Under the pieces are notes generated by a model. The model made no database searches, had not been told where the DNA came from, and saw nothing but the letters and a program-made list of their open reading frames with translations. A program made the translations under genes and the position numbers. Positions 1 to 5,442 of a stretch of 5,618 bases of DNA are shown piece by piece. Numbering within the stretch: the first letter of the stretch is position 1; the number at the start of each line of letters is the position of its first letter. The stretch is from Microcaldota archaeon. Its GTDB lineage: Archaea > Micrarchaeota > Micrarchaeia > Micrarchaeales > Micrarchaeaceae. The DNA lies in contig JAKBRD010000047.1 of assembly GCA_021834865.1 (NCBI GenBank), positions 1-5,618 of the forward strand, written 5' to 3'.

Positions 1-20
1 TTTAGTATATTCAATCCAAC

Positions 21-29
21 ATAAATTTA
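21..29 (+). promoter_or_regulatory. Candidate TATA box for gene 1
   Basis: The A/T-rich string ATAAATTTA resembles an archaeal TATA box. Transcription starting about 25 nt downstream (near 48-52) would give a leader of roughly 33 nt that includes the GGTGA site at 74-78. It would also put a possible TTG start at 45 upstream of, or at, the transcript end. This rests on one weak match near the window edge, so confidence is low. Confidence 0.3.
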
Positions 30-73
30 GCTAGTCCTTGTGATTTGCGGATTTGGCTTTTGTGTAACGCATC

Positions 74-78
74 GGTGA
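74..78 (+). promoter_or_regulatory. Ribosome binding site that sets the gene 1 start
   Basis: GGTGA is complementary to the archaeal 16S rRNA 3' end and lies 5 nt before the ATG at 84. The same motif sits 4 nt before gene 3 and before the ABC ATPase gene. This favours ATG 84 over the in-frame upstream TTG at 45, which has no usable site at that spacing. Confidence 0.75.
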
Positions 79-83
79 AAACT

Positions 84-965
84 ATGGGAAGCAAAACCAA
101 TAAGGGTTCGATTTGGAAAAGAGAGGCAATAAGGTTCGGGGAGCTGTCAATACCTGTCTGGGCCTTGATGTCAATACTGTTCGTGTCCGCGACTGCTGCA
201 ACAACACTTGTAGTGTACAACGCAGTAGTGGCACAGGTAGTGCAACCGGCAAATGTCACGCCACCAATAAGCATATCACTTTATACTGGAAATTACGTTT
301 CAGGAAATTTCAATACTCTGATAGTCAACTCTGCCTCTTCTGCTAGCAATACTATACAAGTATATGCAGGCAATGATATAATCTATGGTGTTAACACAAT
401 AAACAACGCAAACAGGCAGGTAAATTCAACACTAGTTGACATTATAAGCGAAACCCCTGCATCAACATCAAATACTATGTTTCCGATAGACGTATACTTT
501 TTGGGTAGCGGATTGAATTCGACAGTCGCCAACTCTATAAATAGCAATCCCGCAAGCAAATCTCTGCAAGAGAACATAACCAATGGAAACTTCATGAATA
601 TCCTTAACGATTTGCAAACCAATACAATAAAGAGCGGTTTCTATACTTACAACGTCCCGGCAAACAGCTACCTAAATCCTACGGCCAATACTATAACGGT
701 TACAAACTGGATTGGCGGAGAAGCTTTCAATTCCATATCTTTAAATTCTCAGTACTACTATCTACTCAACCAGTCAACCTTTGCAGGCACTGCCAATACT
801 CCTCAGGTAGGAATGCCCTCAATACCTGCAAATGCATTTAGGTATTATATGCCTGGAGTGCAGCCAAGCTCAGTCATAGGGTTCGTAGTGCCTAGCGCCT
901 ACAAAGGCTCGTTGACATTTACAATAAAGGCGGTAGCAAGCAGCAGGGCTTTGGTAAACAACTGA
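84..965 (+). CDS. Membrane-anchored or secreted charge-poor surface protein, unknown function
   Basis: This is a 293-residue protein that I do not recognise by family. A basic N-terminus (residues 1-20, with K/R) is followed by one long hydrophobic segment (about 22-50) ending in AVVA-Q. That segment could be an uncleaved signal anchor or a signal peptide cut near residue 50. The remaining 243 residues face outside by this topology. They contain no cysteine, only about 14 charged residues, five Asn-X-Ser/Thr sequons (NVT, NST, NST, NIT, NQS), and many short alternating polar/hydrophobic stretches typical of beta-sandwich surface proteins. ATG 84 is chosen because of the GGTGA 5 nt upstream; an in-frame TTG at 45 would add 13 residues including a Cys. 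The gene has its own strong downstream hairpin and so is probably monocistronic. The single N-terminal hydrophobic helix followed by beta-rich sequence is loosely reminiscent of TasA/AbpA-type filament subunits, but this is only a guess. Confidence 0.8.
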   Translation: MGSKTNKGSIWKREAIRFGELSIPVWALMSILFVSATAATTLVVYNAVVAQVVQPANVTPPISISLYTGNYVSGNFNTLIVNSASSASNTIQVYAGNDIIYGVNTINNANRQVNSTLVDIISETPASTSNTMFPIDVYFLGSGLNSTVANSINSNPASKSLQENITNGNFMNILNDLQTNTIKSGFYTYNVPANSYLNPTANTITVTNWIGGEAFNSISLNSQYYYLLNQSTFAGTANTPQVGMPSIPANAFRYYMPGVQPSSVIGFVVPSAYKGSLTFTIKAVASSRALVNN

Positions 966-984
966 ATTCACAGAATTAATAACG

Positions 985-1020
985 CGCCGTCGCTTTGACG
1001 GCGCACTTTCTTTATTTATA
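985..1020 (+). terminator. GC-rich hairpin with T-rich tail after gene 1
   Basis: A perfect 8-bp stem GCGCCGTC (985-992) / GACGGCGC (998-1005) closes a 5-nt loop (GCTTT). It is followed by a T-rich tail (ACTTTCTTTATTTAT). It lies 20 nt after the gene 1 stop. The shape matches a bacterial intrinsic terminator; archaeal RNA polymerase mainly needs the T-rich tract. It separates gene 1 from gene 2. Confidence 0.75.
1011..1020 (+). promoter_or_regulatory. Candidate TATA element for genes 2-3, overlapping the terminator tail
   Basis: The run CTTTATTTAT resembles an archaeal TATA box and lies about 28-37 nt before ATG 1048. It is the same T-rich tract that follows the gene 1 hairpin, so one element may serve both to end transcript 1 and to start transcript 2. 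Initiation about 25 nt downstream would give a very short leader and would exclude the GTGAT at 1034-1038 from the mRNA. Low confidence. Confidence 0.3.
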
Positions 1021-1047
1021 TTCTGGCTTTTACGTGATTTGAGAAGG

Positions 1048-2364
1048 ATGATTAAATTGATAATAAAGCACGCAATGACCCTGACTGTGCTATTATCTAT
1101 TCTCCTTTTTGGAATATCATCTGCTTATTTCCCTGCGAACATAGTCGCTGGCAGCTATTACGCTAACGTCATTACAAACTTTTCAGGGTATGGATTAACA
1201 ACAGCCAACATAACTGTGCTGTCGAAAATAAATACTACTGACTACTATCTATTCTCCTTTAACGATTCTGCAAACGGGCTGCAGCTAAACTGCACTGCGC
1301 CTTACTCAAACGGAAGCGATTCAGACTATTTCTGTTTTGGATACAACAGGAGCATAAGGCACAATACGATACTGAACCTGTATGGACTAATTGGAAATGC
1401 GACAAACTACATAAGCCAAAATCTTTCAATACTGGCAGTAGCTCCGCAGCACCAGTATAAAATATCTACCGAGATATTCCTTAATGGAAATGTGGTTGTA
1501 AACGAGAGCGTGCAGACAAAGGTAATAAACATAACTGACATAAACTCTTCTCAGGAATCATTAACCAAAGGGATAAACCTAAACTGCCAGAATGTGGGTC
1601 CTTCCTATATAACTGGCAATTTAACCATAACGCTCTATCCTGCAGAGTGCTATTATAACGGCAGTGTAAATCAGTCATCATTGGATACAAATTCGATAAT
1701 CCAAAACGCAGTACTGTCGAACATCACAGCTGGCAAGATCTACAACCAAACGCTGAAATTCAATAACGTCAGCATAGAAGTTTACAAGCCGCTTAATCTC
1801 ACTGGCAAAACTCCGGGTGGCTATTCGGGCTTCTACTACGTTGGCACATATGTCGATTACAACGGGAGTTACCTGCCCGCAATGGCAAAGGTACAAAGCG
1901 TATATGCATGCAACCTTCCGGTAGGGCCGCTTTCCGGGATTGAATATTACGGTAATTACAGTTCATATGTGAGTTTGTATGAATATTACAAAGGAGGTTC
2001 GGACTGCTATCTTGACTTCTATTTTCCTGCGAGCATGAATATATCAATAATACAAAGACTGCCAACCAAAGGAAGCCATATAACTACTACAACCATAAAT
2101 ACTACGACAACCACAACAACAATACCTCAACACCATAACAATCCATCTACCAAAACGACTACCGTATCCACGACAACTATTCATACAACTACAACGGTAT
2201 CAACAACGGTTCCAACAACTACGATAAAGCAGGCACCACAAACAAGCAACAATAAAAAGCAGCAGGAAGAAAAAAATACTAGAAATACTGCCGCAGTTGC
2301 GGTCGTGGTAACTTCTGCATCTACCGCGGCTTTTGGCAGCTTGAGGCGTGCGGGAAAAAGATAA
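1048..2364 (+). CDS. Large N-glycosylation-prone surface protein with Thr-rich stalk and C-terminal anchor
   Basis: This is a 438-residue protein of unknown family with a clear surface-protein layout. A signal peptide covers residues 1-26 (basic K/H start, hydrophobic core, likely cut after SSA). An ectodomain spans about 27-345, with six cysteines that could form three disulfides and about 23 Asn-X-Ser/Thr sequons. A Thr-rich stalk follows (346-393), then a hydrophilic linker (KKQQEEKNTRN), a weakly hydrophobic Ala/Val segment (about 414-432) and the basic tail RRAGKR. The stalk resembles O-glycosylated stalks of archaeal S-layer and other surface proteins. No PGF-type archaeosortase motif is visible before the C-terminal helix. 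The start is ambiguous: TTG 1039, ATG 1048 and TTG 1057 are all in frame. ATG 1048 is preferred as the canonical codon, with GTGAT 9 nt upstream, and the choice does not alter the signal peptide. Gene 3 starts 9 nt after the stop, so the two probably share a transcript. Confidence 0.8.
   Translation: MIKLIIKHAMTLTVLLSILLFGISSAYFPANIVAGSYYANVITNFSGYGLTTANITVLSKINTTDYYLFSFNDSANGLQLNCTAPYSNGSDSDYFCFGYNRSIRHNTILNLYGLIGNATNYISQNLSILAVAPQHQYKISTEIFLNGNVVVNESVQTKVINITDINSSQESLTKGINLNCQNVGPSYITGNLTITLYPAECYYNGSVNQSSLDTNSIIQNAVLSNITAGKIYNQTLKFNNVSIEVYKPLNLTGKTPGGYSGFYYVGTYVDYNGSYLPAMAKVQSVYACNLPVGPLSGIEYYGNYSSYVSLYEYYKGGSDCYLDFYFPASMNISIIQRLPTKGSHITTTTINTTTTTTTIPQHHNNPSTKTTTVSTTTIHTTTTVSTTVPTTTIKQAPQTSNNKKQQEEKNTRNTAAVAVVVTSASTAAFGSLRRAGKR
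2083..2226 (+). repeat. ACN-codon run encoding the Thr-rich stalk
   Basis: Within gene 2, 27 of 48 consecutive codons encode threonine, in blocks of 2-7 separated by I, V, S, P, H and N. All four ACN codons are mixed (ACT, ACG, ACA, ACC), so the tract is low-complexity at protein level but not a simple DNA microsatellite. It would form an extended, probably O-glycosylated spacer that lifts the ectodomain off the membrane. Confidence 0.85.
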
Positions 2365-2371
2365 GGTGATC
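2365..2371 (+). promoter_or_regulatory. Strong ribosome binding site of gene 3
   Basis: GGTGATC is a 7-nt perfect complement to the archaeal 16S rRNA 3' end. It begins directly after the gene 2 stop codon, with 4 nt between its GGTGA core and ATG 2374. It supports gene 3 as a real gene and indicates independent translation initiation on a shared mRNA. Confidence 0.8.
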
Positions 2372-2373
2372 TT

Positions 2374-2670
2374 ATGAAGAAAAGCCAAGAATACCTGATT
2401 TCAACAATAGGGCTCCTAGGTGTAATAGTAGCCATACTTTCAATACTTTACGAAAGCAACAATCTGGCACTCGTATCCTCAATTATCGCAATAGCAGCCA
2501 TAGCAGTTTCGATGTATTTCGTCTACATAGAGGAAGAGGAGATAAAGGTGGAAAAGAAAGAGATAAAGGAAGAGCAGCATGAAATTAACGAACAGAAGGA
2601 AGAACTGACAAAAGACGAAACTGCCGATTCTGCAAGGCATAAGGAGGTTCGCAAAAAGCCAAAACAATGA
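2374..2670 (+). CDS. Small two-helix membrane protein with charged heptad helix
   Basis: This 98-residue protein is not assigned to a family. Two hydrophobic helices (about 8-26 and 31-52) are joined by a short ESNN turn, forming a hairpin in the membrane. Residues 53-80 are an almost entirely charged helix. It has a hydrophobic residue at exact 7-residue spacing (I57, I64, I71, L78) and dense E/K alternation, which would suit a coiled coil or a single stable helix. The basic tail (RHKEVRKKPKQ) and a two-helix topology suggest both ends are cytoplasmic, but the acidic stretch just after helix 2 makes orientation uncertain. The perfect ribosome binding site GGTGATC and the 9-nt gap from gene 2 indicate translational reality and co-expression. 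It might be a membrane partner or scaffold for the gene 2 surface protein, but this is inferred from position only. Confidence 0.75.
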   Translation: MKKSQEYLISTIGLLGVIVAILSILYESNNLALVSSIIAIAAIAVSMYFVYIEEEEIKVEKKEIKEEQHEINEQKEELTKDETADSARHKEVRKKPKQ

Positions 2671-2688
2671 ATGCCTTGCAATTCGTAT

Positions 2689-2706
2689 TGGGCCTGGCTG
2701 AGCCCA
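2689..2706. terminator. Small hairpin between convergent genes
   Basis: TGGGC (2689-2693) pairs with GCCCA (2702-2706) around an 8-nt loop in the 60-nt spacer between gene 3 (+) and permease 2 (-). It is followed on the + strand by a moderately T-rich stretch ending in TCTTATTTT (2722-2730). It could help end transcripts from either side, but the stem is short and there is no strong T-tract on the minus strand. Confidence 0.4.
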
Positions 2707-2730
2707 GGTATTATAGGCAGTATCTTATTT

Positions 2731-3522
2731 TCAGCCGCCTCCGCTTCTGTACTTCTTGGTGAGCCACCTGCAGGCATAATAATAAACTGCCACCATAAAA
2801 ACCTCGATAACAATCACAAGCACGACTGATGCTGGGCTTACCTTCCCAAAGACCAGCGCAGATGGGTAGAATGCTGCAAGGCCTATTGGGAATCCTACTG
2901 TAAATAGAAGCGTGCCTGGAAGCCCGTATATTGTGAGGGGATACTGAGCAGCCCTTGAAGCTATATTTGAAACCCACTGCATGTACCCTGCGCTGTTGAA
3001 AAGAACATAAGACATGAGCGTAAGCATTAAAAGGAACATTGTCAGCGAAACAACGCCTAAAGCGAATATAATCAGCATTTCAAAAAGGGCTATTGCGCTT
3101 ATGCCTGCCATATAAGCAGCATATCCAAAGACCAGCGCACCGCTTATTACCGACCCTATGGATGTCTTGGTGCCGTAAAGCGAGAGCATAGTGACGATGG
3201 GGTTGTAAGGCTTGAGTATGCGCTGGTCAAACTGCCCGTTGCGCATTGTCCTTGCCAGCCTATGGGGCGATATGTTGTAAAATACCAGGCCTATCATTAT
3301 GTTGGCCAGAGAACTAATAACCAGCACCTGATAATAGCTCCACCCTGCTACGCCGCTTGATACGTCGTATATTATCGTTATGGTGACTACGCTTGCTACC
3401 GTGCTCATCATGAAAACGAATATCCAGACGATGAATTGGGTCCTGTAAATCGCTACGTCCTTCCAAAGTACCTTCTGGGACGCATTGTACATCTTCAAGT
3501 TTCTGGATATGCTATCTAGCAT
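2731..3522 (-). CDS. ABC-2-type exporter permease 2 (COG3694 / ABC2_membrane_6-like)
   Basis: This 263-residue integral membrane protein is the second permease of the three-gene exporter. About six membrane helices can be seen (near 27-52, 63-82, 120-138, 143-172, 197-217 and 231-253). Between helices 2 and 3 is a cytoplasmic segment with the motif MRNGQFDQRILKPYNP (93-108), matching the family's R-x-G-x-D-...-L-x-P coupling region that contacts the ATPase. A second family hallmark follows at 194-221 (YP...YGLPG...GFPI...FYPS). Length and motifs fit COG3694 permeases (formerly DUF990), which pair with COG4587 permeases and COG4586 ATPases. The start codon directly follows the permease 1 stop (TGA-ATG), with GGTG (3528-3531) 5 nt upstream, inside the permease 1 coding end, so expression is tightly coupled. 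The substrate cannot be told from sequence. It is the last gene of the operon and converges on gene 3. Confidence 0.88.
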   Translation of the reverse strand: MLDSISRNLKMYNASQKVLWKDVAIYRTQFIVWIFVFMMSTVASVVTITIIYDVSSGVAGWSYYQVLVISSLANIMIGLVFYNISPHRLARTMRNGQFDQRILKPYNPIVTMLSLYGTKTSIGSVISGALVFGYAAYMAGISAIALFEMLIIFALGVVSLTMFLLMLTLMSYVLFNSAGYMQWVSNIASRAAQYPLTIYGLPGTLLFTVGFPIGLAAFYPSALVFGKVSPASVVLVIVIEVFMVAVYYYACRWLTKKYRSGGG

Positions 3523-4317
3523 TCAAACACCCACTGCGTTTATGTCCCTGCTTACGCGCCTCCATATAACGACAGCTATGCCAAGGAGCACCAATGCCCA
3601 GATAGCACCTTCTGCCACGAGCCCGGGCAGCTGCGCTGCGGGTATCATTCCAGTAAACGTTCCTCCCGGCACGAAATAAAGAAACGGGAACGGAGTAAGC
3701 ATCAGTATTCCGTAAAATAGCTTCGGGTAGAGCAGCAGCGGCATGATGCCGCCTCCAAGCAGCGAGAACATCCACGTAACTCCGTTCAATATGCCGTATA
3801 TGTCTGTTATATATATCGCTAGCGAGCCTATTATGAAGCCTATAAAGTTTATTATCAGGTAGGCGAGCACCATTTCTATTATAAGCATAAGGACCTGCAT
3901 TGCCGTAAGGTGCAATCCCGCTATGAAGTAAATTATTATAAATATTGGGAGCGTTCCAGCCAGCGAGAATATTAGGTTTTCAGGTATTTCCCTTATGAAG
4001 GCAGCATATGGATATTTTATCGGCCTTATCAGCGAGCTTGCTATCTCGCCGCTTCGCATGTCGGACTCCAAAACGTTAGCTACTCCCGGCCATGAAAGAA
4101 AGCCTATGCTGCCTATCGCAAAAAGGTAAATGGTCATGCTGCTTATTGACACTCCGTTTATGCTCGTAAGCGCCGAGAAGTGGTAAACCGCGAGCCATAC
4201 TATCACCATGACTAGCGAGCTTAGCATGTAGAATGTCGCATCCAAGGCTATCTCTGCCCTGTATGCCATTGCATTTTTCGAGAAAACTTTGAATACAGAA
4301 AAGTACTTGCTATTCAT
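3523..4317 (-). CDS. ABC-2-type exporter permease 1 (COG4587-like)
   Basis: This 264-residue membrane protein is the first permease of the exporter. After a cytoplasmic N-terminus containing the family-like stretch NAMAYRAE (15-22), about six membrane helices follow (near 24-46, 60-80, 112-134, 138-170 which may hold two, 177-200 and 232-252). The segment MRSGEIASSLIRPIKYP (87-103), with its R-S-G-E-I and L-x-R-P elements, is the typical coupling region of COG4587-type permeases. Permeases 1 and 2 carry this motif at equivalent places, as expected for a heterodimeric channel. The ATG overlaps the ATPase stop codon (ATGA, 4 bases). No strong GGTGA is visible, so translation probably depends on coupling to the ATPase gene. 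Related bacterial systems are mostly uncharacterised exporters, so a substrate is not proposed. Confidence 0.88.
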   Translation of the reverse strand: MNSKYFSVFKVFSKNAMAYRAEIALDATFYMLSSLVMVIVWLAVYHFSALTSINGVSISSMTIYLFAIGSIGFLSWPGVANVLESDMRSGEIASSLIRPIKYPYAAFIREIPENLIFSLAGTLPIFIIIYFIAGLHLTAMQVLMLIIEMVLAYLIINFIGFIIGSLAIYITDIYGILNGVTWMFSLLGGGIMPLLLYPKLFYGILMLTPFPFLYFVPGGTFTGMIPAAQLPGLVAEGAIWALVLLGIAVVIWRRVSRDINAVGV

Positions 4318-5315
4318 TTCTCAGGCCTTTTGTTTGAGTCTATGTATTTATAAGTGCTCTCGAGTATGCTGCTTAGCCCAGGCTCGGAAAGCCTGTAATC
4401 TTCTATGCCCTCATCCTTGAATATGGAAGCGAAAGCATCGCTCTTCGTTATATTGGGGTCTACCTTCAATCCAATATAGCCGTCTTTTTTGGAGAAAACC
4501 TCTCCCAAAGACTCATATTTTGCATAGTCAACATTTGCTTCCGGCTTGAAATAAAGCTCCAGAAGCGCGTACTTTCCAAACCTCTTTTTGAGCTCTTCCT
4601 GCTTTCCATCAAAAAGCTTCTTTCCCTTGTCAAGCAGTATTATCCTGTCGGCTATTGTTATGTCGTCGACTACGTGGGTTGTGAGAACGAATGTTGTGCC
4701 AAATTTTCCCCTAAGGTCTATTACTGCCCTGCTTATTGCTATCCTTGAAGGCAGGTCTACACCTACAGTAGGCTCGTCCATGAAAACGATCTTCGGCATG
4801 TGGAGCATAGAAGCAGCGAACTCGCATTTCATCCTCTCCCCTAAAGACAACTGCCTAGTCTGCCTCTTGTAAACCTTTTCTATACTGAGTATTTTTTTAA
4901 GGTATGCGAGCCTTGAATCATAATCTTTTTGGCTTATCCCGTAAAGCTCTTTCACGTATACGAACGTATCCTGAGGCGGCAGGTCCCAGAACAGCTGCGG
5001 ATGCGTCGAACCGAATATCACTCCTATGTTCATCGCAAGCTTTGTCCTCTCCTTCCATGGATCCATGCTCAAAACTTTCATGCTCCCGCTGTCAGGGTAT
5101 AATATTCCGCTCATTAGCTTTATCATTGTTGATTTGCCGCTTCCGTTCCTGCCGAGCAAAGCCACTATTTCTGACTCCTTTACGTCCAGGCTTACTCCTT
5201 TTAGGGCTTTTTTCATGAATGATTTTCTTCGTAAAGATCCGAAAAGGCCCTTTCCGTTCTCGTAGGTTTTGAAGCTTTTGACTATACCAATTGCTTCTAC
5301 TATGTTTGTTGGCAA
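4314..5315 (-). CDS. ABC exporter ATPase (COG4586-like)
   Basis: This 333-residue ATPase drives the two downstream permeases from the cytoplasmic face. Visible motifs are Walker A GRNGSGKST (55-63), signature LSLGE (156-160), Walker B IVFMDEP (176-182, with D180 and catalytic E181), D-loop VGVD (184-187) and switch H214 (TTHVVDD). The long N-terminal loop before Walker A, with GLFGSLRRKSF (23-33), the FWDLP segment (109-113) and an approximately 90-residue C-terminal extension after 240 are characteristic of COG4586, distinct from ordinary DrrA-type ATPases. The signature has Glu where LSGGQ has Gln. The usual Q-loop position appears to be Ser (FGSTHPQLFWDLP) with a nearby Q107. The start is TTG at 5315-5313, supported by GGGGTGA 4 nt upstream. 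It is the first gene of the operon, and its stop overlaps the permease 1 start. Confidence 0.9.
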   Translation of the reverse strand: MPTNIVEAIGIVKSFKTYENGKGLFGSLRRKSFMKKALKGVSLDVKESEIVALLGRNGSGKSTMIKLMSGILYPDSGSMKVLSMDPWKERTKLAMNIGVIFGSTHPQLFWDLPPQDTFVYVKELYGISQKDYDSRLAYLKKILSIEKVYKRQTRQLSLGERMKCEFAASMLHMPKIVFMDEPTVGVDLPSRIAISRAVIDLRGKFGTTFVLTTHVVDDITIADRIILLDKGKKLFDGKQEELKKRFGKYALLELYFKPEANVDYAKYESLGEVFSKKDGYIGLKVDPNITKSDAFASIFKDEGIEDYRLSEPGLSSILESTYKYIDSNKRPEK

Positions 5316-5319
5316 AGCT

Positions 5320-5326
5320 TCACCCC
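5320..5326 (-). promoter_or_regulatory. Ribosome binding site of the ATPase gene
   Basis: On the minus strand this reads GGGGTGA, containing the GGTGA core 4 nt before the TTG start at 5315. The spacing equals that of gene 3 and is within 1 nt of gene 1, which supports TTG as the genuine start codon. No in-frame ATG lies near the family's expected N-terminus. Confidence 0.75.
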
Positions 5327-5357
5327 GGCATTTTTAACGGGTTCTTGGAATATCAAA

Positions 5358-5365
5358 GATAAAAG
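5358..5365 (-). promoter_or_regulatory. Candidate TATA box of the ABC operon
   Basis: On the minus strand this reads CTTTTATC, preceded by the purine-containing stretch GCAAGG that could act as the TFB recognition element. Initiation about 25 nt downstream (near 5335) would give a leader of about 20 nt carrying the GGGGTGA site. No other promoter-like element is seen inside the three-gene operon. Confidence 0.4.
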
Positions 5366-5368
5366 CCT

Positions 5369-5390
5369 TGCGTACCGAAGCGAATGCGTA
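5369..5390 (-). repeat. Direct repeat TACGCA next to the ABC promoter
   Basis: TACGCA occurs twice in the same orientation on the minus strand (5385-5390 and 5369-5374), separated by 10 nt. The downstream copy lies 3 nt from the candidate TATA box. Repeats in this position could bind a regulator, but six-base repeats can occur by chance. Confidence 0.3.
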
Positions 5391-5401
5391 GCTGGCGTGA
5401 G

Positions 5402-5435
5402 GATAAAAGCCGGCCTTTGAAATTCAACGTGCCGG
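5402..5435 (-). terminator. Hairpin plus CTTTTATCC after the FKBP gene
   Basis: On the minus strand CCGGC (5435-5431) pairs with GCCGG (5414-5410) around a 16-nt loop and is followed by CTTTTATCC. It begins 7 nt after the FKBP stop codon. The stem is short and the loop large, so this is a weaker terminator candidate than the one after gene 1. It would insulate the FKBP gene from the ABC operon that follows on the same strand. Confidence 0.4.
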
Positions 5436-5442
5436 AAAAGGG

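Larger units (their letters stand above)
5358..5411 (-). repeat. Direct repeat GGCTTTTATC in the ABC/FKBP spacer
   Basis: The 10-mer GGCTTTTATC (minus strand) appears at 5402-5411 and again at 5358-5367, 44 bases apart. The downstream copy contains the candidate ABC TATA box. The upstream copy forms the T-rich tail of the hairpin after the FKBP gene and could also act as a second, distal TATA box. Confidence 0.5.

Noticed and set aside
45..83. TTG at 45 as the start of gene 1, adding 13 residues
   Set aside because: No ribosome binding site at suitable spacing, and the candidate TATA box at 21-29 would start transcription at or after this codon. ATG 84 has GGTGA 5 nt upstream.
11..274. Minus-strand open frame with a hydrophobic stretch, opposite gene 1
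   Set aside because: It lies antisense to the gene 1 signal/anchor region, has no ribosome binding site support and ends at the window edge; its hydrophobicity mirrors the opposing gene.
34..1041. The strings GTGATTTG (40-47, 1034-1041) and GGCTTTT (55-61, 1025-1031) occur ahead of both genes 1 and 2
   Set aside because: Their order and distance to the start codons differ between the two genes, and GGCTTTTG also occurs inside the gene 2 coding region (2328-2335), so chance is the simplest explanation.
2083..2226. Possible CRISPR or tandem DNA repeat
   Set aside because: There are no regular repeat units or spacers; the pattern arises from mixed ACN threonine codons within an open reading frame.
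2181..2435. Minus-strand open frame rich in Val and Cys, opposite the Thr-rich stalk
   Set aside because: Composition is the direct complement of the ACN codon run and the gene 3 start; it is a shadow frame.
4588..5265. Three plus-strand open frames opposite the ABC ATPase
   Set aside because: The minus-strand frame carries all ABC ATPase motifs. The plus-strand frames overlap each other, are Ser/Leu/Phe-rich complements and have no family features.
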